In this document: positions 11,422-23,900 of the stretch, piece by piece
Layout: each line of letters starts with the position of its first letter
Numbering within the stretch: the first letter of the stretch is position 1
Source of the DNA: Cristatella mucedo
Taxonomy: Eukaryota; Bryozoa; Phylactolaemata; Cristatellidae
DNA length: 64,000 nucleotides
Direction of reading: 5' to 3'
Assembly: GCA_009760855.2 (NCBI GenBank)
Contig: WPIO01000120.1
Location: forward strand, 560,001 to 624,000
Notes under the pieces: generated by a model
Told to the model about the DNA's origin: nothing
Seen by the model: the letters and a program-made list of their open reading frames with translations, nothing else
Database searches by the model: none
Translations under genes and position numbers: made by a program

Positions 11422-14400
11422 CTAAACCGACTCAATTGCCGCGGTTAGAAAAGCCCAGCTGCAGCTCCATCTGGTGCCGAGCTGCTGCCTCGCATTACCG
11501 TACCGGCAGCGTGCTGTGGCGGCGGCGGTGGCGCAGAGACCGCCGCCGTCGGACGAGCTTCCCGCTCCGGTTTCCCGCTTTTGCTCGCGCTACAACGACG
11601 GGAAGTGGGCGTGGGGCTGCAAAGACCTGCCGTCGCAGCCGCAGCGACTCCTAGCGGCAGTCGATGACGCAGCCATGCGGGCAGCTCTCGTTGAACGCGA
11701 TATGCCGCGTCTGACACGCGGTCTGTCGTAACCGGCTGAGCAGGCACTGTGGCTCTTCTTGCACGAACGAAGGGACTACATTTTCAAAGCAGCGCCGAGT
11801 CTATAGGCCGCAGCCCCAAGGTAACGGCTATTGCGATCTAGAGTCAAGCAAATAATCATGCCGTCTTTGTAAGGCCGCGTCTGAAGAGAAAAAAGATTCG
11901 AATGACGATACGTTTCGCAGAAACAGGTGCCTAACGTCAAATGGTAATGTATAACGGTAATGCATAACGGTAATGTATAACGGTAATGCACCATATTAAC
12001 AACTCAATTAACATACTAGCTGATCTCACTGTCGGCCAATGGCAGTGCCGTCCTGCGTCGTATGGAAGTGCTTGGTTAAGCTTTAGCGGGTACTAAATTA
12101 GAACGCAGAATATGTCATCGGAACTTTAGCAGCATGAACCGCGTCGCATCTAGCATTCTGTATGACCAGTGTGCATAGAATGAGGCTGGAATGATAGGAG
12201 CGAGCGAGTTAACGAATGCAGTGTTCCGCTGAGCGCGTTTTCAAAAATTCAGATTGAGTGCACGAAACTGTCATTTATAATGATATACTCGTAGATACTC
12301 TGGCACGAAACTTATAAAAATCAGCTCCAGTAACCCGAATTTAGTTGTTTTTAATTTCAAAAGTGCCGTACTGGTGTGGCCCAGTGGTTAAGGTGCTCGC
12401 CCGACCAAGGTCTGGCCGAGGTCATGGGTTTGAGCACTGTGGCATATGTGAAGTGCCTGAACAGAGATTAAGTTCTCTTAGGGTGCTATATAAATCAATT
12501 ATATTTTTTAAATTTGAAAGCCCCATACAAATTTCGTCTCGAGTGCTTACGATCGTGCTACCTCTGGATCAACCTGCTCTAACAGCATCGGTGTATAGGA
12601 TAGACTGACTTAAGACAGACCTGTTACTAGAAATAGTTTTCCTATTGCTTGCATCTATTTAGTCTAGAGAGGTTTTTGCTCTAATTTTGTCACTGCCTTC
12701 ATAAACTCAATGCCTTCCAATGGTTCTGGTACATTAAGCTAGCGAATCTCGCTAATCAGGCATTCAGCAACAGCGACAGCTTGTGACTCCTGCACCACCA
12801 GCATAACGAGAAGCATGAATATGCAAGGTGGTGTCTAAAGCGTTGGCGCCAGTTATATGCCATTGGTCAAGCATAAGACTTACCCGTATGTCGCGGTGCT
12901 TGGTTCTGTGCCTGTTGCTGCTATAGCCTCTTTGCTCCCAGGTGACTTCACGTCGCGTAGATCACTGACGTTGACGCTAGGAATGTTCGACCGCATTGGT
13001 TGCCTCATCCGATGCAGTTCTGTAAATACTACACAAAAGTAAATCGCATGGGCAAGTCGTAGCATCACTTTTCGCTAGGACACAAAGAGTTATGCAGGCA
13101 GCAGTGTTGTGATAGCGACGCCTTTATTGTCACTTTTTAGTTTGAGCTATAAGACTAAAAATGAAATCATCTCTGGAAAGCCTACAGAATCAGATTTTTA
13201 TGAATTCTAAAATGCCCAATATATTTACTGTAGTGCTAATCGTAATGAAATGAACTTATGGCATATTCCCGGTCCACAGCCTTATATTCTGAGATAGGCC
13301 ACATTAATCTCTCGGTCGGTAAAAATGCCTCGGCAGTATTGACGACAAACCTCCCTAGTGTTAGAATTGGGGCGTTCATTTAGGATTACGTTGCACGCAC
13401 ACCAGAAACTCAGACGGTTCCCTTCGCCGATGTAAAAAGGAAACCCGAGTTCCGTTGCCACTGAATACTGTGTAACCTTAAAGCCTCAGCCCTAAGCTCT
13501 TTATCGGAGTTGTGTTCTCAACGACAGTGCAGTTAGATATTTGACGGTTGCACACAACCTAAGTTATCGTGACTGGATCTACAGAACCAGTGCCGAGACA
13601 ATGAAAAGCAGCATGTTAAGTTTGAGTTTTATAATGCAAAGCATTAACTGATTAACTGTAAAACCTTATTAAATAAGCAGCCTGGCCAAATATAAAGGCT
13701 GTGTTAAAGTTAGGTAAAGTGCCAAATCATAATTTCCGTCACTTAACTTCCAAAAGAAAAACAATTTGGAGTAAGAAAGATGACTAAGGCAATGTATTTG
13801 CAAAAGTCTCGTCATCATACTCTGAGAAAGCTTAAAGTTTGCAAGACATTTATTTTTGCCCCTTTTCATCCTAATTACCTTGGATTTTTGATTGCTCAAA
13901 GCCATTTTTTGCAAATTGATGTTGCAAGCCTCATCAATAAAAATGTGAGATATTTAGAGAAGAACATTCCTCCGCTTAAAGTGCTGCCCAGGCATAATTA
14001 GAAAGGCAATATCTTCAAAAGTTAGTTTGTGTGACTAGCTGTTCTCTGTTGTCATACGACCTACCACTGCTCTGTCATGTTTTCTATATGTAAAACTGGG
14101 AAAGATTTCTTTCATCCTATTAGGCCTACTTTTTAATGATTATTTATGCTTTTAAAGTAGTTCTCTGATCATTTCGTCACTTGGCTGACTCGTTAATTGA
14201 GTTAAAATGCTAGCTAAGTCTAGCAGTGGAAGTAAAAAGCAAGCACCTACCGTCCTCATCCATAAGACTACTGAAAGTGTCTTCATCAGTTCTGCTGAGC
14301 AAGTCATCACGATCACAGGAATACAGATAATGAGAGTATGACCACGAGACTTTCGGAGCGTCCTGACTTTCGCCTTGACTTTCCGCTTCTTTTGCATGCT

Positions 14401-17400
14401 CAGCGTTGTAGGCAGATGCCTGCCCGCGTCCGTCGACGTAATCGTCGTCTTCATCGTCGATTGGAAGACCCAGAGCGCGACGGCGTGCGATTTCCTGGCA
14501 CATCGAAGCATGGCTATGTCGGGCGGGCGAGCAGGCAGGCGGGCAGCGAAAGCGAGTTCGCGCGGGCCGGCTTTGACTTGGTTAGTGCGTAATAATGAAA
14601 CGACTCCATAACCGGACGACAACGACGATGATAAGCAAGGATCACAGGGTCACTACTGCAAAACCGGCTGCACAACGTTCTCGATGGAAGCATAAACTGT
14701 TATGAAACTTCTAGATATCAAACGCGATACTGGTGACCTTAGCATAGCGACTGCGTATTGCCTGTGGCTACCCCGTGTTAATCGCGCGCGATGCAAATAT
14801 AAGCTTAAACAAAGCACGAGCTGCATTAACACGTGTAACGCTGAATTGACGAAGACGCAGAGCAGATACCGTGTGATTAGTGCTGCCCGATGGCCTCTAA
14901 AATGTGCACGAAATCTCAGTTAGCGGCTCTATTGAGCGGTGATGTGCAGGTTAGCTGAAAAATATCGAGACACTGCGAACCTAGAATAAGTCACGGTAGA
15001 GGAACAACTCATACGAGTGGCCTGGACTGCTCAGAGCTTGCAGTCCCAAATCTGAATGCATAGAGCAGAGCAGAGGTGCCGAATTTAATTGAAAGTTGTC
15101 AATCACTGCCCTCTGGATGTGAAGCCAATGCAACATCGAAGCATCGCTCGATACACCCGTCGTTGGTGAAGGCGTGGCGCCCAAGACGTGACAGCGTGCA
15201 CGTGCTCAAGAGATATATCTTCGATATCACGTGACAGCGTGCACGTACTCACCTTCTCTTTTTGCTCTTCGAGTTTTTGAACGCGCTTTCGCTCCCGCAA
15301 TTTCGCTCGACGCCGGTGTCTCTCCAAGGTACTGACTACTTCATCGGTTGATACGTTTGAACGGAATTCGCAAAAGCTTGCCCAATATTCAAAGAGAACT
15401 CGGAAAACGCCAAGCTGCAAAGCAAAGTCGAGAGTTATACCGCGAGCAGCGACGCGAGTCACTGCTCGCTGAGGCAGCGGCAGTGGCACGGATAAAATAC
15501 CCGCCGTGACCCCCTCCACATGCAACGCAGAGGCGACCCGAGGATTGGAACCCTTGACCTGCGTCTGCACCAGTGTCGAAATTCTAGTTGTCGTGCAGCC
15601 GCCGAGAGTTCATGTCGAATAAGCACCACGAATTTGCAGTGCAATTTGTTCATTAACTGCCGTCTTAGCATCGCTAGCACGCCATGCTGTTCTGGCTTCC
15701 TGCATAACAGTTGTACAGGTCTCGCTCGCCCATAAATGAAAAACCTGGCTGAGCCACTGTGCACTGACGTGCGCTTGCCTGTCCGGTCGATCGGCGGCAG
15801 GTTAGGGCAATCGTTCAGTAGGGTCAAGAAAACTGGAATGCCTACAGATGTGGTGTGGTTGAGTGCTGCTTTAGAGAGCGCAACAGAGCTTCCGCTTCAG
15901 TGTTTTGGCACTGAACAATCAGGTCAGCTTATAATAGTGGAGAGTCACTTCAGTTACGTCTCGAAGAAAGTATGAAGACCCAATATCTGAACTTTGCGGA
16001 TAGGGCAAGGACCTGTTTCTCTCTGAGCTTAGAGGAAAATGCAAAGACTCATTTTTACATGAGATTCACGGAAAACGTAAACACCCGTTTCTTACCTGAG
16101 CTTCGCGGAAAAGGTAAGGGCCCATTTCGCGTCTCTTGTCCAAGATGCGCTCAGCTTGCTCTTGTGGAATGTCAATCTGGATTGCAGGAGGCGTCGACGA
16201 ATCAACGAAGCAGCTTATGATCACGCTGATCTTCTGCTGGATGAATGCTTCACTCGTATGAGAATGATGCATTTTCTGGAGAAAGTTTCAGTATTTAGCA
16301 AGCAAAAGCTGCCGCAAAGCATAAACTCAGCAGCTACAAATAACTTAAGCAGTTATACATTTATATTATCACGAAGCCAAAAGAAAGGCATTCTCAGACT
16401 GCCCATCCTCATAAAATCTTATAATAATAATACTAATGATAGTATTACATTTGCTATAGCACCCTCAGAGAACTTTCTTAATATAAAGATGGTCACTATA
16501 TAATGACGGTCATACTATAATTATTGCGACATGTGAGTAAGAAATCCATACTATTCTCAAGCAGTCCACCCCGTGCTACCGTACTTCAAGAGTCGGCAAA
16601 GGCATTATTCTTAACACTAATCTAATCATTCCATAAAACATTTCCTAATAAGTGAACAAAACTAATTGCCCCGAAGGAACCTAGTGGCTCCTAGCTGCTG
16701 GTATCAGCTGAGAAACTCGGGCTCTGTATCGTTCTCACTATATCTATTGATAAGTAGGCATTCCTCCAGATACGAATTTAAAACTGTTTCCGAATGGTGC
16801 CACGAGGCTCTGCTACAGTGATACGTGTTTAGTTAAGGCTGCGTTGCCGGAGCCACAAGATTTCGGCGATTGGGTTCAAGCAAGCTTGTTCGGCTGTAAA
16901 AAGAAAGTCTGCTAAAAACAGACCGAAATAAGACCCCTAGTATGCTTCCAAATCGCTATTAGTAATGGTCCACGTAATTTAATGGGTCCGCGACCACGCA
17001 ACCTTTAGTGGCTTACCTTATATTTCTGTACTTCTTTCCAGAAAAGCACGTCGTTCTCAAGTGAGTCCGATTTAATTGACACATATCGCTGGAACTGATA
17101 GGAGAGCACAGGATTCAAGAGTGCCTTCCGAAACGCGATGATCTCGTTAGAGGATGAAATCCACTTGCTTTCAAGCATCTACAATGGATTGGCGTTCACT
17201 TGGCTGCTCGTACGGCACAGGCGCTTGCCACCTGCCAGGTGCCCGTCGCCGTGTGTTCAGTAGGGCACTTGAAAAGAAAGCTGGGAAGAGATTTTCTGGA
17301 TTGGTACGGGCGAAGATATCGGCCATTGTGTGCAATTTTGTAATAGGTACCAAGAGAGACGCTCCCTATATGGAAACCTCAACCTATTGGCACCATACCT

Positions 17401-17924
17401 AAGCAAGTGATCAGAATTCAATGAGTCAGAATGAACAAGTATTTATTATGAACTCAAAAAAAGACCAATCATAATAGTTCGGAAAAGAGTAGGTGCTCCA
17501 GATTTGTGGCTGGACTAAACATTCCTATCTCATAAACGCCCCAAAATACTGTCCAATCATTTTTTTATTATACCGTCCTGGCTAGCAATTTTCAAAGTCC
17601 AGTAAATCCTAATGAAACTCCCGGCCTTTTTCCTCAGAGTAAAGGCATAAGTTACTCATTACTTTAGTTATTCTCAGGTAAGCCTGGCTGAAGCAAATTA
17701 ACGGCATCGCCGTAATCCAGAGACGCATACACTAGGTTTGTTCAAATCAACTGAAATGTTTGAAGGAAAGCGCTTTCCTGTCAGCTTGGAAAGCCACCAG
17801 GGGTGGGGCAGTATGATGCTACAGCTCCAATCAATTTTGGCCTTGTCCACTCAAGGACAGCATACGGCACTCCCTGAACAAATGTTTAGCTACGCGCTCT
17901 AATATACACTACATAAACTGTGAC

Positions 17925-17962
<38 letters not shown>

Positions 17963-20900
17963 TGCATATACATAAACGTACGTAGGTGCAGTTTATGTTA
18001 ATTTACTTACATATATACATCATAATAGCCTTTACTGTGAATAAGCGCAAACTTGGCATTACAATGAGGGTACCGAGTGTTTACTTATTCACCTTTTGAA
18101 TGAGCCACTATTTTGAAGTTATTAGTTAATTTAGCCATATCTTCATAGGAGAAAAATGAAAAGACTATTTCCGAGATAGTATTGATTATTATTACTATTA
18201 GGAAATAAACATAATTTGTAAAACTAAAACTATGTCATCGCGTCCTAAAATTACTGAGCTTATTCTTTAGTCTCTTAATGCAGCAGAGCTCACCGAGAAT
18301 TACGCTTTCAATAAGTTTCCGTGATTGAAAAGCTGAGGGAATTTGATTGCTAATTTTTTTCAAAGTGTTAGCTATTCCTAAGCATTCATTCTATGCGCTT
18401 TACTCTAATTGTTCAGGATCCATTGCCGTAAAAGTTGGGCAATGTCTCTCAATTTTGGTAATTTATAATTTTTGGGCTTATTCAAATGGAAGCTAATTTT
18501 CAAGTATGAAATAAATGTAGCCATTCACATTTATACTGTGGCGGCGTCTTTTGCCTGTGCATATCACTGTCCAGGAATTCCTTTTATGCGAAGCACTTGC
18601 GTTCAAAATTACATAGCTCACTGTATTAAGGTATACCTGCATATTGGTGCTAGTTTTCTTCCTGACGCCTGACCAATGTTTTGCCATGGAAAAAATAAAA
18701 CAGAATTTTTATTTCCTTATTAGGCAACATTAATTCGTTTTAGGCTATATCAGTAGCATTCAAATGTGAATTACTCTTTAGTGTAAGTGGCTGGGCTTTA
18801 TTCACTAAACCTTTAAAAAAGTGATAATACGTTCCTTAGGACTGGAAAGGGTTTCAAATTTTCAACCGCTTTGATATCGCATTAATCACTACAATTATAA
18901 AGTACAAAAGTTTAAATACACGTTGTACAGACTTAAATAAAGCAGAATTAAGTGAAAATGTTTTGTTATGTAGCTACAAAGTAGCTACGAGAGCTAGCAA
19001 AATCATAACGAATGATGTTTTCAAATGTTTAGCTGTAAAACAAATATAAACCAGTACCTAGAAATGCTTTGCAAAAAACTATCTAGACATTAATCACTGC
19101 AAGAAAAACATAAGTAACATTGACTTTAAATTAGAACTTAAAACGGAAAGCCAATTTATCTGTTAATTTCTGCTGTTCAAATAAAACAAAACGACCTTTC
19201 ATACAGCAGTCTATGGAAGGAAAACCATTACTTTGGTGATAGTAGAAAATCGGACACCTACTGAGGTTCAGTGCAAGGAGTTGGAAATCGCACCAAACAA
19301 GGCTAAATCAGCGGAGAGAACTGGGTGCATGCTGCCCAGAAATTAGACATCCGGTAGTGCGAGCGTGGCTGTGTACCTTGTATATGGCTTGATTCTTCCT
19401 CCTCTTCTGCAGTAATATGGCTTCTGCAGCATCCGCCATGTGCTGGTCAGGCCTATGCAGCTCCTCGAATTGGCGAGATGCCAAGAATAAGGGCATCCAC
19501 TTCTTTTCTAGCCTTTCCTGCACGAAGGCCTGAGCCTGTATGATGAGCTGATCCGGCGGCCGGTCAGGGAATACGTTACCCCATCCACCGACAGAGCGCA
19601 TCATCTGCAGAGAAAATAGCCAACAATCGAATAGATCTGGTGACTGAAAAGTAAAATGCGCACTGTGCTCCAGCTGTCTGTCAAAGCTGTCAGAAATGCT
19701 GATTTATTACTCCGATCGCCGTCAGTAACATTTCCTTGCTCATTCCAGTGTAGCTAGCTATTCGGAAGAAGGTGTAGGCAGCACACGGCGTGCACAGCAA
19801 CGCCAGTATGCAACATTAGCTATCGCGTGAACATAACGAAGTGGTAAAGAGCAGAAACTACTACAGAATGTCACGGAACATGCGTGCTGAACGCTACATA
19901 TGCGGAGTTCCAAAGGACACGTGTTCGTAGAGCTTCACCAGAAGTAAGGCGGCTCTGCGAAGGTGAATTCTTATCATACTTGAACTAACGACGTCTGGAA
20001 ATGCAGCTTGAGTGCAAAGATTTGTAGTCCAGCAAGTATTTGAATGTTATAAACGGTGACCGGCGGGTTAAGGAGAGCAGTTTTGGCGTTTAAGTATTCG
20101 GTTGCGCATGGGCTAGTGGTTCCCATGGAAGTTTTTGTCTCTTGCTATGTTTCCGGGACAGTACTCACGACAGTTTTAAGGGCTGTACAATCGATTACCT
20201 TTGCATTGCATGTTGCTGGCAATAGCATGTTACCACGAGTGCAAGCTAGAGCCTACGTTTATGAGTGGACCCAGAGGTGATCTGCATTTACAGTCCGGAC
20301 CAGTCTTAGCGAGATGCTACTCCGGGACGGTAATAGCTAAGCATGAAAGCCTCCAGCGAGCCGGTTCAATAGAAGATATCGGTTAACGGCCAGAGCACAA
20401 ATGAAGGAATTGTAGACGTGCTTAGAGAATGAGATGACAGAAATCCAAGCGCAAGTACAAGGACGAGCCATGCAACGAGAATCAGTGCGTAAGGGCATAG
20501 AGCCACTTAAAGTATACCTGGTCTAAGCCTTCTCTTGTGGCCGGGCTGTTCGGACCAAAGAAATATCTCTTGTTCAAGTATTTGCTCTTGATTTCTCTGG
20601 CTTTCGAGTCAGCAGCGCTCGTAGCATCCGGAGGTAGCCGCCGAAACTGCTCAATGTCTGTCCAGCAGTTGAGGTCAGTGGACGCGAAATTAGCCTGCAA
20701 GAACTGCCGATAAGTTTCGAGGTAAATCGGAGTCCTGACGAGTTTTTCGAACGTAAAATCCCTGAAGTCTTCCGGTATTTTTTCGATGAGAGTTGGATCA
20801 TATACCGGATCTTTGTATCCCTCCATTGGATCCTCGAGCAGATTGTCGGACTGCAATTAATTAGACGGAGCCAACAAAATTTAATAATGACTTTCGAATC

Positions 20901-23900
20901 TTTTGTTGAGGCTCAATGGTGTCAGCAAAGAGTAGTAACTCACAGGTTGGGTCACAAGGACGTCACCTGAGTGCATTGATTGACTGACACAGTCATCAAA
21001 GAACTTCCATAATAAAAAAATTTTGCAACGAAACTACTGTTAAATTTCAAATTATCATTATCTAGATATGTATGCTACACCAGCTTCATAAAATGGCCAA
21101 CACTTACATTCATATGTATGTGTCGTAAGATATTTCCGTGTCTTAACCCTTAGGTAACGCTTGCACTTCACGACCCAGGTCATGGTTTCGAGTGTTCCAG
21201 GTGGCATTTTTTAATACCTACTGCTGATAGCGACCAGTAGGAAGCGGAACTATCAGGTTTGTTGTATTGCAGCACAGGATGTAGATAAGAATGGATGAAT
21301 GAGGCCAGCCATGCCAGTAGAATTAGTAATTGCTCATGGGGAGATATGTCATGAACATGGTAATGTACAATTGTTTAGATACATTCTAAGGATATTGTAA
21401 TCGTAATTACTAGCCTGCTTTCTTGAAAGAATAGTTTTGTTTTCTAATACTTGTGCAGGCCAAAACTGTGACCAAGTTGGACGCCGTGTATTGCAGTATG
21501 CAGTGCCACATGCCATAAAACATTATTCGCCCCATATATGGACTCTCAGTTCAATGCCCGGAGCAAAACTGACTGAAGAGTTAGTGAACTTGAATTTGTA
21601 TGCTGCCTATCCATAGATTTTGCAAAATCTATGGATAGGCAGCATACAAATTCAAGTTCACTAACTCTCATCAGGTCGTGATCATTATAATTCAGGAACC
21701 GCAAGTATGATATCAGTAGTCATAATCTGTGGCACTCAGACTTTTCACTACTATTTTCCAATAAATATAGATTCAGAAATATCTAATAATAAGAATGCAC
21801 TTAATAAAGCGCCCTCAGAGAACTCAATCTCTTTCCAGTCGCTTTACATTTGCTGCAAAGGCAAACGCGATTGAATGATGAGTAATATCATGCTTGATAA
21901 ACAACATGAATAACATGATTAGGGCTGACATGCACAGGGTCAGCATGCAAGTGTGATTAGTGGTAGCATGCACAGTGTCAGCACGAATAAGCACATGTAG
22001 GACGAATCACAGGGACCCACTAAATGCAGTCCTAAATAGGTGTATTTTTAAGTTCTTTTTAAATGTGGTCAAGTCAGGGGATGTGCTGACGCAAGTCGGG
22101 AGGGCGTTCCAGGCTTTGGGAGCATACGAACTAAATGCACGGTCTCCAAGGGATTCGAGGTTTGTACGGGTATAGGTAGACTGTGTGATTCCGAAAAGCG
22201 GGTGGTACGATGCTTGGCCTGGTGGGTTAGTTGATCTGAGAGATAGGCTGGAGCTAAGGAATGAAGTAAATTAAAAGTGAGCGACAAACTATTCAAGTCA
22301 ATCCGTTGCTTGACTGGTAGCCAGTGCAGGTCGGCGAGAAGTGGTGTTATGTGGCAACTGCGACGCTCACGACAGACAAGCCTTGCTGTGGAGTTTCGCA
22401 CCAGGTGCAGTCACCTGATTGCACATGCCGGTAGGCCAGTAAGCAGTGAGTTTCATAAGTCAAGACGGGATTTCACAAATGCATGGACCAACTTAGGTGT
22501 GGTATCCTTATCTAAACAAGCTCGTTTTAGCAATTTTATGTAGCTGAAAGTAAGCAGACTTGATTGTGGAGCTTTTGTGGTCGTCTAACGAGTGGACAGT
22601 TTGGAACATGACACCCAGATTTCGAGCTGATTCAACAGAAGATATGCTGGCAGAGCCAATTTTGAGCTTTGCTAATCTCTAACTGCATTTAATAATTGGA
22701 GTAAATTATCTGAATTTGGAATCAATTACGCAACATTAGAATGCAGATAGTATTGATACAACACAAGGAGTTACAGGCGGTAAGTCAGCCACACCAGGAA
22801 GAGAGCAACTCAATTGGCTTGCATTTGAAACATCAAACAGCCAGTATTCAATAACTTTAAACTTCTTCATGTGCAAGAAAAACTTGGAGGCATTCTAACC
22901 GAGAATTTCTGGTGGGAGCGAACGGAACTTCAAAAGCTCCGGGGGGGGGGGCTTCACGTAGACAGTACTTACACTCTTTAGTAGTCCTCGACGCTGGAGG
23001 CCGATTACATACTTAGTCTTAGTCTCAAGTGCCCTCGTGAACGTCTTGGTTTCCACCTGTAAGAAAATATTCAGCGAAAGAGGAGCTATTTATATGATGA
23101 ACAACGAAAGCTCAGATTCACTGTGGATTTCGGTGTGCAACTGTTTCCAAGGTGTTCCACTTGAGCCACTTGCCAATCTCACGAGGAAGGAGCCGAGAGC
23201 CGAGGGGGGGGGGGAGCCCAGTATCTCGCAGCTCGCGAGGCTTACTTCATTCAGAGCGGTCATATCAACCAATAGGGCCATCTGCCAAGCTTCGAAAAGA
23301 ACGCCAAGAGCGTACTCCTCAGCTTCATCGAACAGATCTTCATAGGGTGGATTTAGACGTCCGGCCGTGGCATGGCAAATGGTAAAGCTACAGCCGATGT
23401 TGCTTCTTCCGGTAACAGCGATGTACGACGAAAATATTTCGTGAGCCTTCTTGTGCGCCGAATAGCTGCTGAAAGTACCACCGTAGAAGAGATGCCGATA
23501 TTCTTGGACGTCCTCCCAGAAGAGAAGGCACGACAGAATCCACTACAATTATCACAGGTTCAACAGCAGTGATTATTCTTCCACTATTAGCAACCACCAC
23601 GTGAAGGAATCTTTAGGCAATACATGCATTCAAGAGTTTAACCTGATGATTTGAGTATCGCGAAATTCCGACGCGTTAGAAAGGGACACGCCCCCGCGAT
23701 AGCGTTGCCACAGCTGAGGAAAGTTTCCATCGAGAGGACCAAACTCAAGTTGCAGCCACTGGTGCAACCCAAAAATTTAATTGTATCTCCACTGCATGAA
23801 AAATTAATAAAACAATTTATCATTACAGTGAAAGATTTTTGAACTTTCAATGCTTATCTAAGCAGTCTGCGGCTAATTTTTTCATATTACCGATGATAAA

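Larger units (their letters stand above)
11422..14250 (-). other. RGS22-like intron 19
   Basis: About 2.8 kb. It contains the GC-rich island at 11440-11750, a 13-bp minisatellite at 11942-11990 and a SINE at 12367-12512. I recognise nothing in 12513-14250. Confidence 0.5.
20851..22972 (-). other. RGS22-like intron 13
   Basis: About 2.1 kb. It contains the perfect 92-bp palindrome at 21577-21668 and a LINE A copy at 21785-22690. A weak tRNA-like stretch (B-box-like GGTTTCGAGTGTTCC near 21185) may be a decayed SINE. Confidence 0.7.

Noticed and set aside
21140-21230. tRNA-like stretch with B-box-like GGTTTCGAGTGTTCC
   Set aside because: No credible A box at the right spacing and no recognisable SINE tail; at best a decayed SINE.
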